NCBI RefSeq assembly: GCF_001865575.2
Contig: NZ_CP017565.2
Span: 186,001-250,000, forward strand
From: Paraburkholderia sprentiae WSM5005
GTDB lineage: Bacteria; Pseudomonadota; Gammaproteobacteria; Burkholderiales; Burkholderiaceae
DNA: 64,000 nucleotides
Reading direction: 5' to 3'
The translations under genes were made by a program, and so were the position numbers. Below the pieces are notes generated by a model. The model did no database searches, was not told the DNA's origin, and saw only the letters and a list, made by a program, of their open reading frames with translations. Position 1 is the stretch's first letter. Every line of letters begins with the position of its first letter. Below are positions 27,029 through 37,521 of the stretch, piece by piece.

Positions 27029-27565
27029 TCATCCGAAAGCAAGCAGCAGTTGCAGCCCGAGGTCGGCTGCCATGTCGAGCGCGCTGCGGCCATCCGGTGC
27101 GCACAGTTCTGCGTTCGCCCCATGCGCAAGCAGCGTGTGCAGGACGTCGAGGCGACCGCTCGCGGCTGCCTGCATCAGGCATGTGATGTCTTCGTCGTTC
27201 ACATAGTCGATCGGCGCGCCGGCGTCGATCAGCCGCAGGATGGTCGCGGGGCCGCCGTGCAGGCACGCGAACCAGAGCGCATGGTTGCCGTCGTCATCGA
27301 GCGCGTCGGCGCGTGCGCCGAGTTCGAGCAACGCTTCGACGACCGCGTCCTCGCCATGCTGCGCGGCGCGCATCAACGGGGTTTCGCCGTTCACGCAGCG
27401 CGAATGCGGATCAGGGAAGCCGTGGTACTCCAGCCAAGTGGAAAGTGCGGCGGGCGCGATCGTTTCGAGTTGTGCATCGGCGTTCCGGACAACGCGTGAG
27501 GCCAGGCGTTCGCGGACGACGAAAGCAGTGTCGGTGTGCATGATCATGGTCGCGTTCGGGTGCAA
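27029..27565 (-). CDS. Ankyrin-repeat nif-associated protein
   Basis: A 178-residue protein with about three ankyrin repeats in the C-terminal two-thirds (NGETPLMRAAQHGEDAVVEA, DDGNHALWFACLHGGPATIL, EDITCLMQAAASGRLDVLHT) and a unique N-terminal part. Ankyrin repeats bind proteins. Genes of this kind lie near nifH in several proteobacteria. The start may be ATG 27565 or the later in-frame ATG codons around 27541-27550. It ends the minus-strand unit that begins at the haemoglobin gene. Confidence 0.82.
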   Translation of the reverse strand: MHPNATMIMHTDTAFVVRERLASRVVRNADAQLETIAPAALSTWLEYHGFPDPHSRCVNGETPLMRAAQHGEDAVVEALLELGARADALDDDGNHALWFACLHGGPATILRLIDAGAPIDYVNDEDITCLMQAAASGRLDVLHTLLAHGANAELCAPDGRSALDMAADLGLQLLLAFG

Positions 27566-27617
27566 GGGAACATCGGTTGGCGCAGCCGCGCGGGCGGCAG
27601 CCGTCGGGACCCGCGCC

Positions 27618-28226
27618 TCAGACGGGCCGGTTCTCGTTGGGGTTGCGCACCGGCCCCATCAATTCAAGTCCTTCGCGGTAGCTGATCATGTCGAAGGTCA
27701 CGTCGAACTTGATGGCCGCGTCCGCTACCGCATCCAGCTTGCCGCCTGAGTCCTTTTTCTTCAATTCGTTCTTTTCGAGGTACAGCAGTTCGAGCATCTC
27801 GTTGTAGACGGTGGACTCGAGAATCGGCAGCACATAGAACATCGCGCCCTTGTACGGCACCTGATATCGCTTGCTCAGGTCGATGTTGTCGCAAAACAGA
27901 AAGTACTTGCCATCCGCCGAGAGCGTGTCGCTGAGTACCTCGGCCACATCCTTCAGATGCTCGAAGCTCAACAGATACCCGGCGAAGAACGGCAAGTGCT
28001 TATGTCCGATCGTCGCGCATGCCATCACCTGATCGCAGGTCAGCTCAGGAGGCCGCGCTTCGTCGGCGAGCTTTGAGGCAAACCGCAGCGCAAGTTCGCC
28101 GCGGAAGCCGACCCGGCCGGACTTGTTCGTCAGCCCCTTGAGAACCGGATTGAGCAGACGGCCTTCGTGTTCGAGACGGGCGAACGCGGTGTCGTCGATC
28201 TCCTTGTGGGCGAGCGTTTCGGTCAT
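27618..28226 (-). CDS. Conserved nif-linked protein of unknown function
   Basis: A 202-residue soluble protein (MTETLAHKEIDDTAFARLEH, ADEARPPELTCDQVMACATI, GKYFLFCDNIDLSKRYQVPY). ATG 28226 is preceded by AAGGA at a good distance. No known catalytic motif or membrane segment is visible to me; two Cys and a Lys-rich stretch (YLEKNELKKKD) stand out. It lies between genes for a truncated haemoglobin and an ankyrin protein and opposite nifH, so a protective or accessory nitrogenase role is plausible but unproven. Confidence 0.7.
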   Translation of the reverse strand: MTETLAHKEIDDTAFARLEHEGRLLNPVLKGLTNKSGRVGFRGELALRFASKLADEARPPELTCDQVMACATIGHKHLPFFAGYLLSFEHLKDVAEVLSDTLSADGKYFLFCDNIDLSKRYQVPYKGAMFYVLPILESTVYNEMLELLYLEKNELKKKDSGGKLDAVADAAIKFDVTFDMISYREGLELMGPVRNPNENRPV

Positions 28227-28262
28227 CACAGATCCTTGGGTTAAACAGCGTTGAAGAGGAAT

Positions 28263-28682
28263 TCACGTCTGCGCATTTCGCATCCGGTCGGCGATTTTGA
28301 AAAAGGCCTGCATCAGTTCGTCGCGCAGCGCCGGATCGACACCCGTCTCGTCGAACGCGGCGCGCATGCAAGCTAGCCACGCATCCCGTTCGGCGGTGCC
28401 GATCGCGAATGTGGCATGACGCCTGCGCAGCCGTGGTTGGCCGCGCGGTGCCGAGTACTGCTTGTCGGCGCCGAGCCATTCGCACAGATACAGCACCAGC
28501 ACGGCCTTCGTCGAAGACAGGTCCGGGTGATGCATCGCCCGAATGCGCTGCGCGTCGGCCCGCGTATCCATGTGCCGATAGAACGCATCGACCAGGCGGA
28601 TGACGGCGGTCTCGCCGCCTAGACGGTCGAAGTGTGTCTCGCGCGGCACGGGTCGAGAAGGTTGGGTGGCTGGTGAGTCCAT
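28263..28682 (-). CDS. Truncated haemoglobin, group 2 (HbO) type
   Basis: A 139-residue globin of the truncated HbO family (HFDRLGGETAVIRLVDAFYR, then LGADKQY, RLRRRHATFAIGTAERDAWL with the haem-side His and the Trp of the G helix). Such globins bind oxygen or NO tightly. ATG 28682 is used, but the sigma54-like promoter would start transcription right there, so a GTG about 12 codons later could be the true start. It is transcribed away from nifH and likely buffers oxygen or removes NO when nitrogenase is made. Confidence 0.85.
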   Translation of the reverse strand: MDSPATQPSRPVPRETHFDRLGGETAVIRLVDAFYRHMDTRADAQRIRAMHHPDLSSTKAVLVLYLCEWLGADKQYSAPRGQPRLRRRHATFAIGTAERDAWLACMRAAFDETGVDPALRDELMQAFFKIADRMRNAQT

Positions 28683-28693
28683 GGCGCGATCAA

Positions 28694-28709
28694 CGCAATA
28701 ACCGAACCA
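28694..28709 (-). promoter_or_regulatory. Sigma54-like promoter for the haemoglobin unit
   Basis: On the minus strand: TGGTTC-GGTTA-TTGCG, a GG-N10-GC match. The NifA site at 28813 lies about 104 bases upstream and could serve both this promoter and nifH. Confidence 0.5.
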
Positions 28710-28812
28710 GGCCGCAACCCGGCGATTGTCCGGCTGCACGCAGGCCAATGCGACAGAAATCGCACGACAACCGCGCCCGAATGGTTTCATTGGCGACGAA
28801 GTTCGCGTGGTT

Positions 28813-28828
28813 TGTCGCGAAATCGACA
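28813..28828. promoter_or_regulatory. NifA upstream activating site for nifH
   Basis: TGTCGCGAAATCGACA is an exact TGT-N10-ACA site 82 bases upstream of the nifH -24 element, standard spacing for NifA. Confidence 0.85.
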
Positions 28829-28910
28829 AGACAGAACAGGAGTCCGAAAAAGTCCCGAACCAACCGCCGCAGCGCGGCGGGTCGGACGCGTCGCAGTACC
28901 GCCGGTGACG

Positions 28911-28926
28911 TGGCACAGAAGCTGCG
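28911..28926 (+). promoter_or_regulatory. Sigma54 promoter of nifHDK
   Basis: TGGCAC-AGAAG-CTGCG has a perfect -24 element and GC at -12. The expected start near 28938 gives a leader of about 124 bases. A weaker candidate, TGGTCG-CGGTT-ACGCA, lies nearer to nifH (about 29007) but fits poorly. Confidence 0.8.
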
Positions 28927-29004
28927 TTTGGAGTCCATCGCGGACACAGGTCCGGCCGATGCGTGACTCGATATAAGAAGACCCATACAGGCACGACAGG
29001 CTGA

Positions 29005-29943
<939 letters not shown>

Positions 29944-29960
29944 GCGAGCGCCGCTGCGCG

Positions 29961-29997
29961 CGGCCCGGTGTTCTTCTGCACGCGATGAACCGGGCCG
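29961..29997 (+). other. Stem-loop between nifH and nifD
   Basis: CGGCCCGGT (29961-29969) and ACCGGGCCG (29989-29997) form a perfect 9-base-pair GC-rich stem with a 19-base loop and no T run. Such intergenic hairpins commonly stabilise the nifH message end and lower nifDK expression relative to nifH. Confidence 0.65.
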
Positions 29998-30046
29998 TGC
30001 CGGTTACCCGCTGCCAGGCTTGATACTCACCCTATGGAGCATTCCC

Positions 30047-31510
30047 ATGAGCGTCACTGTTGAAGAGCGCAAGGCCGCGAACAAGGCCCTGATCGATGAA
30101 GTGCTGAAGGCCTATCCGGAGAAGATGGCCAAACGGCGCGCCAAGCATTTGGGCACCTTCGATGACGGCAAGCCCGACTGTGGCGTGAAATCAAACATCA
30201 AGTCATTGCCGGGTGTGATGACGATTCGCGGTTGCGCGTACGCCGGCTCGAAGGGCGTGGTCTGGGGGCCCATCAAGGACATGATCCACATCAGTCATGG
30301 TCCGGTCGGTTGCGGCCAGTACTCGTGGGGCGCGCGTCGCAACTACTACATCGGCACTACCGGTATCGACACCTTCGTGACGATGCAGTTCACGTCAGAC
30401 TTTCAGGAAAAGGACATCGTCTTCGGCGGCGACAAGAAGCTCGACAAGATCATCGACGAGCTTCAGGAACTGTTTCCGCTGAACAAGGGCATCTCGATCC
30501 AGAGTGAATGCCCGATCGGCCTGATCGGCGACGACATCGAGGCCGTCTCGAAGAAGAAGAGTGTCCAGTATGAAGGGCACACCATTTTGCCGGTGCGCTG
30601 CGAAGGTTTTCGCGGCGTCAGCCAGTCGCTGGGCCACCATCTCGCTAACGATGCGATTCGAGACTGGATATTCGACAGGGCCGATCCGGACAAGAGGCCT
30701 GAATTTGTTTCGACGCCTTACGATGTTGCGATCATCGGCGATTACAACATCGGCGGCGATGCTTGGTCGAGCCGGATTCTGCTCGAAGAGATCGGCCTGC
30801 GCGTGATCGCGCAATGGTCGGGCGACGGCTCGATCGCCGAGCTCGAGAACACGCCTAAGGCCAAGCTCAATTTGCTGCATTGCTACCGCTCGATGAACTA
30901 TATCAGCCGGCACATGGAAGAGAAGTACCGCATTCCGTGGGTGGAATACAACTTCTTCGGCCCGTCGATGATCGAGAAGAGCCTGCGCGAGATCGCCAGC
31001 CACTTCGACGACACCATCAAAGCCAACGCGGAGAGGGTGATCGCCAAGTATCGTCCGCTGGTCGATGCGGTGAACGCGAAGTTCAGAGCGCGCCTGCAGG
31101 ACAAGACCGTGATGCTGTTCGTTGGCGGCCTGCGTCCGCGCCACGTGATCGGCGCCTACGAGGACCTCGGCATGAACGTGGTCGGCACCGGCTACGAATT
31201 CGGCCACAACGACGACTATCAGCGCACCACGCACTACGTGAAGGACGGCACACTGATTTACGACGACGTGACCGGCTACGAGTTCGAGAGGTTCGTCGAA
31301 CAGGTCCAGCCCGATCTGGTCGGTTCCGGCATCAAGGAAAAGTACGTATTCCAGAAGATGGGCGTGCCGTTTCGCCAGATGCACAGCTGGGACTATTCCG
31401 GTCCATATCACGGTTACGACGGCTACGCCATTTTCGCGCGCGACATGGACATGGCCATTTCCAGCCCGGTATGGGGGCTCGCCAAGGCGCCCTGGAAGGC
31501 AACCCCCTAA
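30047..31510 (+). CDS. nifD: NifD, nitrogenase MoFe protein alpha chain
   Basis: A 487-residue subunit that holds FeMo-co and half of the P-cluster. P-cluster ligand regions are visible ([28 protein letters not shown]), and the cofactor His lies in the C-terminal [19 protein letters not shown]. The start [13 protein letters not shown] follows TATGGAGC; the open frame starts slightly earlier. Intact and of family length. Confidence 0.99.
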   Translation: MSVTVEERKAANKALIDEVLKAYPEKMAKRRAKHLGTFDDGKPDCGVKSNIKSLPGVMTIRGCAYAGSKGVVWGPIKDMIHISHGPVGCGQYSWGARRNYYIGTTGIDTFVTMQFTSDFQEKDIVFGGDKKLDKIIDELQELFPLNKGISIQSECPIGLIGDDIEAVSKKKSVQYEGHTILPVRCEGFRGVSQSLGHHLANDAIRDWIFDRADPDKRPEFVSTPYDVAIIGDYNIGGDAWSSRILLEEIGLRVIAQWSGDGSIAELENTPKAKLNLLHCYRSMNYISRHMEEKYRIPWVEYNFFGPSMIEKSLREIASHFDDTIKANAERVIAKYRPLVDAVNAKFRARLQDKTVMLFVGGLRPRHVIGAYEDLGMNVVGTGYEFGHNDDYQRTTHYVKDGTLIYDDVTGYEFERFVEQVQPDLVGSGIKEKYVFQKMGVPFRQMHSWDYSGPYHGYDGYAIFARDMDMAISSPVWGLAKAPWKATP

Positions 31511-31572
31511 GCGCCGGCCACCGCACTGATCGCCGGCCGGAAGGCCTTTGAATTGAATATCAGGAGCATCCC

Positions 31573-33132
31573 GTGCCCCAATCCGCAGACCAGATTCTCG
31601 ATCAGGAACTCCTGTTCCGTGAGCCCGAATACCAGAAAATTTTCCAGGCGAAAAAGGAAAATTTCGAGTTCAACCATTCAGACGAGCAGGTCAAGCAGAT
31701 CGTCGAGTGGACCAAGAGCGAAGACTACCGGCAAAAGAACTTTGCACGCGACTCGCTCACCATCAACCCAGCCAAGGCCTGCCAGCCGCTCGGCGCAGTG
31801 TACGTGGCCAACGGCTTTCACAAGACGCTCAGTTTTGTGCATGGCTCGCAGGGCTGTGTAGCGTTTTACCGCTCGCACTTCTCGCGTCACTTCAAGGAGC
31901 CGACCTCATGCGTCAGCTCGTCGATGACCGAGGACGCGGCGGTGTTCGGCGGCACGAACAACATGATCGACGGGCTCGCAAATGCGTACAACCTGTACAA
32001 ACCCGACATGATCGCGGTCTCCACGACCTGCATGGCGGAAGTGATCGGCGATGACCTCGACGCGCTCATCAAGAACAGCAAGCAGAAGGGCAGCGTGCCG
32101 GAAGACTATGACGTGCCGTTCGCGCACACGCCGGCCTTCGTCGGCAGCCACGTGACCGGCTACGACAACGCGCTCCTCGGCATCCTCAAGCACTTCTGGG
32201 ACGGCAAGGCCGGCACAGCGATGCCGCTTGAGCGCGTGCCCGACGACAGCGTCAACTTCATCGGCGGCTTCGACGGCTACGTGGTCGGCAACATGAAGGA
32301 AATTCGCCGCATCTTCGATCTGTTCGGCGTGACGGTGAACATCATCTGCGACCCATCCGAAACCTGGAATACGCCGACCGACGGCAAGTTCCGGATGTAC
32401 GAAGGCGGCACGACCAAGGAGGAAGTCGAGCGCGCGTTGAACGCGAAGGCGACCTTCGTGTTCCAGGAATACTGCTGCGAGAAGACCAGTAAGTTCATTG
32501 GCGAGCATGGCCAGGAAGTGGTGGTGCTGAACTCGCCGGTTGGCGTCGCGGGCACCGATCAGTTCCTGATGGAAATCTCGCGCGTGACCGGCAAGTCGAT
32601 TCCGGCGCAACTGGAGAAGGAGCGAGGCCAGCTCGTCGATGCGATGGCCGACAGTCAGGCCCACCTGCACGGCAAGCGCTTTGCACTCTACGGCGACCCG
32701 GACCAGATGCTAGGCTACACGCAGTTCTTGCTGGAACTCGGCGCCGAGCCGGCTCACGTGCTGGCGACCAACGGCAACGAAACCTGGGCTGCGAAGGTGC
32801 AGGCGCTGTTCGACGCGTCGCCCTACGGCGCCGGCTGCAAGGTGTATCCGAAACGCGATCTGTGGCACATGCGCTCACTGCTGTTTACCGAGCCGGTGGA
32901 TTTCCTGATCGGCAACACCTACGGCAAATATCTCGAGCGCGATACCAAAACGCCGCTGATACGCATGGTGTTCCCGATCTTCGATCGCCACCATTACCAT
33001 CGCTTCCCGACCTGGGGCTATGAAGGTGGGTTGCGGGTGCTGGTCACGCTGCTGGACGAGTTCTTCGAAGCGCTCGACGCCAACACGATTGACGTGGCGA
33101 AGACCGACTACAGCTACGACATCATTCGCTGA
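31573..33132 (+). CDS. nifK: NifK, nitrogenase MoFe protein beta chain
   Basis: A 519-residue beta subunit that completes the P-cluster. Landmark blocks: [40 protein letters not shown] and [13 protein letters not shown]. The start is GTG 31573 ([12 protein letters not shown]) with CAGGAG upstream. The protein is intact, closing the nifHDK operon. Confidence 0.98.
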   Translation: MPQSADQILDQELLFREPEYQKIFQAKKENFEFNHSDEQVKQIVEWTKSEDYRQKNFARDSLTINPAKACQPLGAVYVANGFHKTLSFVHGSQGCVAFYRSHFSRHFKEPTSCVSSSMTEDAAVFGGTNNMIDGLANAYNLYKPDMIAVSTTCMAEVIGDDLDALIKNSKQKGSVPEDYDVPFAHTPAFVGSHVTGYDNALLGILKHFWDGKAGTAMPLERVPDDSVNFIGGFDGYVVGNMKEIRRIFDLFGVTVNIICDPSETWNTPTDGKFRMYEGGTTKEEVERALNAKATFVFQEYCCEKTSKFIGEHGQEVVVLNSPVGVAGTDQFLMEISRVTGKSIPAQLEKERGQLVDAMADSQAHLHGKRFALYGDPDQMLGYTQFLLELGAEPAHVLATNGNETWAAKVQALFDASPYGAGCKVYPKRDLWHMRSLLFTEPVDFLIGNTYGKYLERDTKTPLIRMVFPIFDRHHYHRFPTWGYEGGLRVLVTLLDEFFEALDANTIDVAKTDYSYDIIR

Positions 33133-33148
33133 CGAGGAGAGCGCGGCT

Positions 33149-33498
33149 ATGGCAGACACAGCGGATGTATCGGGCGCGGCAGACGCAGCTCTGGTCAAGA
33201 TGACGCAGGACGGCCATAACGTCGAGGTCATCAACGACTAGGTTTGCCTGGCCGGTGTGGGCGAGGCCGACCACCTCGTCCCGCTGCCCGAACACCGGAA
33301 CTCGCAGATGATCGCCCACGGGCTGCCCGGGGGCCCGCGCATGTGGCCGGCCGGTTGCCATTGACGCACGAGGAGATTGCGATTGCACAGCGTGCGATGT
33401 CGGCGGCTCGACGGCAGTTCGACGCGAGCCCGGCGGGCATCGCGCCGCGGTTACCTCGTGCGGTGTGGGCGAAGATTGCGGCGGAGGGTGTCGAGTAG
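33149..33498 (+). pseudogene. Unrecognised gene after nifK, interrupted
   Basis: A ribosome site (GAGGAG) and ATG 33149 start a 30-residue frame (MADTADVSGAADAALVKMTQ, DGHNVEVIND) that hits TAG; the same frame continues CLAGVGEADHLVPLPEH before another stop, and a shifted frame reads LTHEEIAIAQRAMSAARRQF, APRLPRAVWAKIAAEGVE to 33498. Together they look like one decayed gene of about 115 codons. I do not recognise the family. The 30-residue part could still be translated. Confidence 0.45.
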
Positions 33499-33612
33499 CG
33501 GGGCACCGCTGAAAACGAAATTGCTGCGCTGCATGTAGCTAGCTGTAGCGACTCGTTGTTGCGCGTTCGCATCGGTACTTGGCGCCGCCATCTAATGTCA
33601 AGGAGTCCGTTC

Positions 33613-35020
33613 ATGAACCAGTTCACCGATATTGATCACAAGAACCTTGACCCGGTAAGGCAGCAATTTGCATGGGAAGCGCTAGCTGCGCATTTTGATG
33701 ATCGGTCCCCGGAAGAGCTCACCTCCTCGCAGCGGCAGTTTCCCCATCACACGCGCCCCGAGCTTCAACAGACGCTCTCCCGCCTGCTGACGCCGTTCGC
33801 TCCGCGCCTTCTCGGCCTCAATCAGGTTCATGAGCGGTTTCCGTTGACAATTTCCTCGCTGTTTGTGCAGAGTACCGGCCCGATGTCTACCACGGTGTCC
33901 CTTGCTCCTGTGAAATACCGGGATGTCGATGTCGGAGAAGAAACACCGGTCGCGGTACTCGACAACGGCTTGTGGCTGATCACCGATGGCGAGCTGAGAG
34001 CCGCTGTGCTGTTCGAGCAGCACATGGAAGGAATGAACACGTCTATCGCGAGCGTGGAGATTGTCAGTCTGCCCAACGCGCGCGGGCTGGCCTTCGGCAG
34101 CGAGGTGTATGCGGGGGCTGGAGCAGGCAATTCGCGAGTCCCGTCTGTACCGGGGCAAGGTTCTTTCCCTCGAGGTAACCGAGGATTATTCAGGCCAGCC
34201 CCGCAGCATCGTCGTGCACCGTCTGCCTGCCGTGGAGCGTCAGGACGTCATCCTGTCACCGCAAACCATGGAGCTGCTGGATCGCAATATTTTTGAATTC
34301 GCACGCACCAGAGAAGGATTAAAGATATTACGCCAGTCGTTGCAAAAGGGTGTCCTGCTGTACGGGCCGCCCGGAACGGGCAAAACCCATACGATCAAGT
34401 ACCTCGCCAGCAATCTGCCAGCGCATACCACCCTTCTGATCAGCGCCAATCAAGTGGGGCAACTCGACAACTATATGCTGCTGGCCCGGTTGCTACAGCC
34501 AAGCATGGTGGTCATCGAGGACGTCGATCTGATCGGGAGACATCGCACCGAGATGCGCGGCCCGAAGGAAGAGAGTCTGCTCAACCGCTTGCTCAACGAA
34601 ATGGACGGACTTCACCAGGACGCCGAGATCCTGTTCGTGCTTACCACCAACCGGCCGGAGGAAATCGAGGAGGCGCTCGCGGCCCGTCCAGGCCGGGTTG
34701 ATCAGGCCATTGAAATACCGGCACCTGATGCGGATTGCCGGGCGCGCCTGCTCCGGCTCTACGGTTCGAGGATGAGCATCCCGGCAGACGTCGCAGCGTT
34801 TGCAGTGGAGCGGACTGAAGGCGTCAGCGCTGCATTCATCAAGGAACTGGTGCGCCGGTTGGCCCAGCAAAGTATTGCGCGTAAGGCACAGGGCGAAGTG
34901 AGCATGGAGGATGCTGAAAACGCGTTGCAGGACATGCGGGTGCGCAGCGGATACCTGAGTCAGGCGCTCCTTGGCGGCGCACCCGCACGGGAAAAAACCG
35001 CAAGTACGAATCGTGGGTGA
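33613..35020 (+). pseudogene. AAA+ ATPase (p97/FtsH-type), frameshifted
   Basis: The N-terminal half (MNQFTDIDHKNLDPVRQQFA to ARGLAFGSEVY) and the C-terminal half (RGLEQAIRESRLYRGKVLSL onward) are in different frames; a base has been gained in the GCGGGGG run near 34105-34113. The second half has a full AAA+ module: Walker A GPPGTGKT, Walker B MVVIEDVD, sensor TTNRPEE and the Arg-finger region AARPGRVDQ. AGGAG precedes ATG 33613. Such ATPases remodel proteins; one near nifHDK could aid nitrogenase or Rubisco-activase-like cofactor clearance, which is inference. Confidence 0.75.
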
Positions 35021-35351
35021 CCGGTGCTTCTGAGCGTTGCAGGGAACGAGGGGTCCGGTCCGGAAGAATGGTCGGAAAGGGCCGGCGGCCCATATGCCGC
35101 CCCTGACTCACCATTTCATCTGCTGGCTACCGGCGTGCCCGTCGAGCATTCTCACTGATTGTGGATCCTGGCCGATGTTATCGAGCCGTTCTCAGTTAAC
35201 GTGACCCCGCTCTCACTTAATGTGGACCTGGACGCGCCGATATTCTCAGCCAATGTAATCCCAAAAAGGCGCTGTTATCGGGCCTTGGAGATTTATGTTA
35301 TCGAGCCGCTACAGCTAGCCTGCGTGACGAACCTCAGCGAGGGAGCGGGGC
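35021..35351. other. Intergenic region with IS-end-like repeats
   Basis: A 331-base gap after the AAA+ gene. From 35147 to about 35265 a motif like TCTCA-xTxAxTGTGGA recurs four times, and GATGTTATCGAGCCG-like text occurs twice (35176 and 35296). This looks like the end of an IS21-type element with multiple terminal repeats, without its transposase. No gene is seen. Confidence 0.45.
35147..35312. repeat. Remnant of an IS21-type end (multiple short repeats)
   Basis: Repeated units TCTCACTGATTGTGGATCC, TCTCAGTTAACGTGACC, TCTCACTTAATGTGGACC and TCTCAGCCAATGTAATCC follow one another, and TGTTATCGAGCCG appears at both sides. Multiple terminal repeats are typical of IS21-family ends. No istA or istB is nearby, so it is a relic. 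Confidence 0.45.
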
Positions 35352-35513
35352 ATGATCTATGTAGTCGAGCAGTCTGACTCAGTGCCGCTGCGTGTGTGGT
35401 TCGCCTACGACGACTTTGAGCGCGAGGTGGCGGCGTCCGACCCGTTGAGCCTCGCGGAGATCAATGACGAGGTAACGCCGCGCAAACTGCTCGCGCTGGT
35501 CGACGACGACTGA
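35352..35513 (+). CDS. Small protein of unknown function
   Basis: A 53-residue frame, MIYVVEQSDSVPLRVWFAYD ending LLALVDDD, acidic (many Asp and Glu). ATG 35352 follows GGGAGCGGGG. No family recognised. It sits between an IS relic and a broken gene ahead of nifE, so it may be a real small gene or a fragment. Confidence 0.4.
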   Translation: MIYVVEQSDSVPLRVWFAYDDFEREVAASDPLSLAEINDEVTPRKLLALVDDD

Positions 35514-35539
35514 GCCGCCCAGCGGGGCAGGCGGCGCGA

Positions 35540-35844
35540 ATGGCGCATACACACTGGAAGAGCGTTCGGGATATGCGCACAGGCGCGCTCGGTGCATTGC
35601 TCGAACGCGTACCGGCCGAGATCAGGCCTGAGCGCTTCGAGCGCTTGCTGGAAGTCTGTCTCTGCGACTTTGCGGCGTATCCCGGTCATGGTAGACGGAC
35701 TACGCGAAAGCTCCACGGAGGCGCCGCGCGCTGACTGCTTACCTGGCGGTTCGCGAACCCTTGAGGCCGGATGCGTTGCTGGAGGCGCGCGCGAATGCGA
35801 TCGCACGGGTCCTGCTCAATACGGAACGGCAAGGCAGGCAGTGA
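35540..35844 (+). pseudogene. Unrecognised protein before nifE, frameshifted
   Basis: The first frame reads TGALGALLERVPAEIRPERF, ERLLEVCLCDFAAYPGHGRR and ends in TGA at 35734; a shifted frame continues LTAYLAVREPLRPDALLEAR, ANAIARVLLNTERQGRQ to 35844. The two parts look like one helical protein of about 100 residues broken by an indel near 35715. Function unknown. Confidence 0.4.
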
Positions 35845-35864
35845 ACGTGTGTTGTCGTTTTCTG

Positions 35865-35894
35865 TGTCGCGAACCGTCTGTCGCAAACCGTTCA
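35865..35894. promoter_or_regulatory. Tandem imperfect NifA-like sites before nifE
   Basis: TGTCGCGAACCGTCTG (35865-35880) and TGTCGCAAACCGTTCA (35879-35894) overlap by two bases. Both keep the left half and core of the nifH and nifB sites (TGTCGCRA) but lack the right ACA. They lie 71-85 bases before the nifE promoter, the right distance for NifA. Confidence 0.45.
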
Positions 35895-35964
35895 AACTCG
35901 CCATGACGATGCGCGCGAGCGACTGCTTCAGCGCCAATTGGCACGTCTCCAAGGCGTTTCCCGG

Positions 35965-35980
35965 TGGTATGGAACTTGCC
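35965..35980 (+). promoter_or_regulatory. Sigma54 promoter of nifENX operon
   Basis: TGGTAT-GGAAC-TTGCC matches the GG-N10-GC rule with a good -12 element. A start near 35992 leaves a short leader before nifE at 36014. Confidence 0.7.
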
Positions 35981-36013
35981 ACTAGAGAAACGTCCATCCA
36001 TCAGGAGCACGTC

Positions 36014-37471
36014 ATGTCTGCTTCGCTCAATGCCCAAATCGCCGAAGTTTTCGACGAGCCGGGTTGCGACAAGAATCAAGGCAAGAGCGAGAAGGAACGC
36101 AAAAGGGGCTGCACGAAGCAGCTTTCGCCGGGTTCGGCCGCAGGCGGGTGCGCGTTCGACGGCGCGAAGATCGCTTTGCAGCCGGTGGTGGACGTCGCAC
36201 ACCTCGTGCACGGGCCGATTGCTTGTGAAGGTAACTCGTGGGACAACCGGCACGCCGCTTCGTCCGGTCCGCAACTCTATCGCACGGGCTTCACCACCGA
36301 TATCAACGAACTCGACGTGGTGTACGGCGGCGAGAAGCGCCTGTTCAGGAGCGTGCGCGAAATCATCGAGAAATACGATCCGCCCGCAGTGTTCGTCTAC
36401 CAGACCTGCGTCACTGCGCTGATCGGCGACGACATCGAGGCAGTCTGCAAGCGCGCCACCGAACAATTTTGCAAGCCGGTGATTCCGGTCATTTCCCCCG
36501 GTTTCGCGGGGCCGAAGAATCTGGGCAACAAGCTTGGCGGCGAGGCGATCCTCAACTATGTGATCGGCACGCGCGAGCCCGAGTTCACGACGCCGTATGA
36601 CATCAACGTCATTGGCGAATACAACCTGTCGGGCGAACTTTGGCAGACCAAGCCCCTGCTCGACGCGCTGGGCATCCGTATCCTCTCGTGCATCTCCGGC
36701 GACGGGCGCTACAACGAGATCGCAAGTTCGCATCGCGCCAAGGTCAACATGATGGTCTGCTCGAAGTCGATGATCAACATCGCGACAAAGATGCAGCGGC
36801 GCTACGGCATCCCTTACTTCGAGGGCTCGTTCTATGGCATCGGCGACATGAGCAACACGCTGCGCCATATCGCCAGCCTGCTCGTGCAGCAGGGCGCACC
36901 GGACGATCTGCTCGAGCGGACCGAGCGCCTGATCGCCGTCGAGGAAGCGCGCGCGTGGGAGCGCATCGCGCACTACAAAGCGCGCCTTACCGGCAAGCGG
37001 GTGTTGCTCATCACAGGTGGCGTGAAGTCTTGGTCGGTGGTTTCCGCGCTGCAGGAAGCGGGGCTCGAAATCGTCGGTACCAGCGTCAAGAAGAGCACTA
37101 AGGAAGACAAGGACAAGATCAAGGAGATCATGGGCGACGACGCCCGCATGATCGACAGCATGACTCCGCGCGAGATGTACGCGATGCTCAGGGACGCGCG
37201 GGCCGACATCATGCTGTCGGGTGGCCGCTCACAGTTCGTCGCACTGAAGGCCCGCATACCGTGGCTCGACATCAATCAGGAACGCCACCACCCTTATGGC
37301 GGCTACGAGGGGATCGTCGAGCTGGTGCATGAGATCGACCGCGCGATCTACAACCCGGTATGGCAACAGGTGCGGATCCCTGCTCCGTGGGGCGACGACG
37401 GGGGAGCGCTCGGTGTGGTCCAAGCGGAAGCCGCGCGCCCGCCGTCGAGCGCCCCGGTGTGGGGGCGATGA
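36014..37471 (+). CDS. nifE: NifE, FeMo-cofactor scaffold alpha chain
   Basis: A 485-residue homologue of NifD. NifEN is the scaffold on which NifB-co is matured with molybdenum and homocitrate. Conserved blocks: [50 protein letters not shown] and the C-terminal HPYGGYEGIVELV. The frame is open far upstream, but AGGAGC and ATG 36014 (MSASLNAQIAEVF) give the usual N-terminus. A Cys/Lys-rich stretch near residues 18-40 is typical of NifE. Confidence 0.97.
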   Translation: MSASLNAQIAEVFDEPGCDKNQGKSEKERKRGCTKQLSPGSAAGGCAFDGAKIALQPVVDVAHLVHGPIACEGNSWDNRHAASSGPQLYRTGFTTDINELDVVYGGEKRLFRSVREIIEKYDPPAVFVYQTCVTALIGDDIEAVCKRATEQFCKPVIPVISPGFAGPKNLGNKLGGEAILNYVIGTREPEFTTPYDINVIGEYNLSGELWQTKPLLDALGIRILSCISGDGRYNEIASSHRAKVNMMVCSKSMINIATKMQRRYGIPYFEGSFYGIGDMSNTLRHIASLLVQQGAPDDLLERTERLIAVEEARAWERIAHYKARLTGKRVLLITGGVKSWSVVSALQEAGLEIVGTSVKKSTKEDKDKIKEIMGDDARMIDSMTPREMYAMLRDARADIMLSGGRSQFVALKARIPWLDINQERHHPYGGYEGIVELVHEIDRAIYNPVWQQVRIPAPWGDDGGALGVVQAEAARPPSSAPVWGR

Positions 37472-37521
37472 GCCTCGAACCCGGTATACCGACCTGACGC
37501 CCCCGAACTCGAGAACATGCC

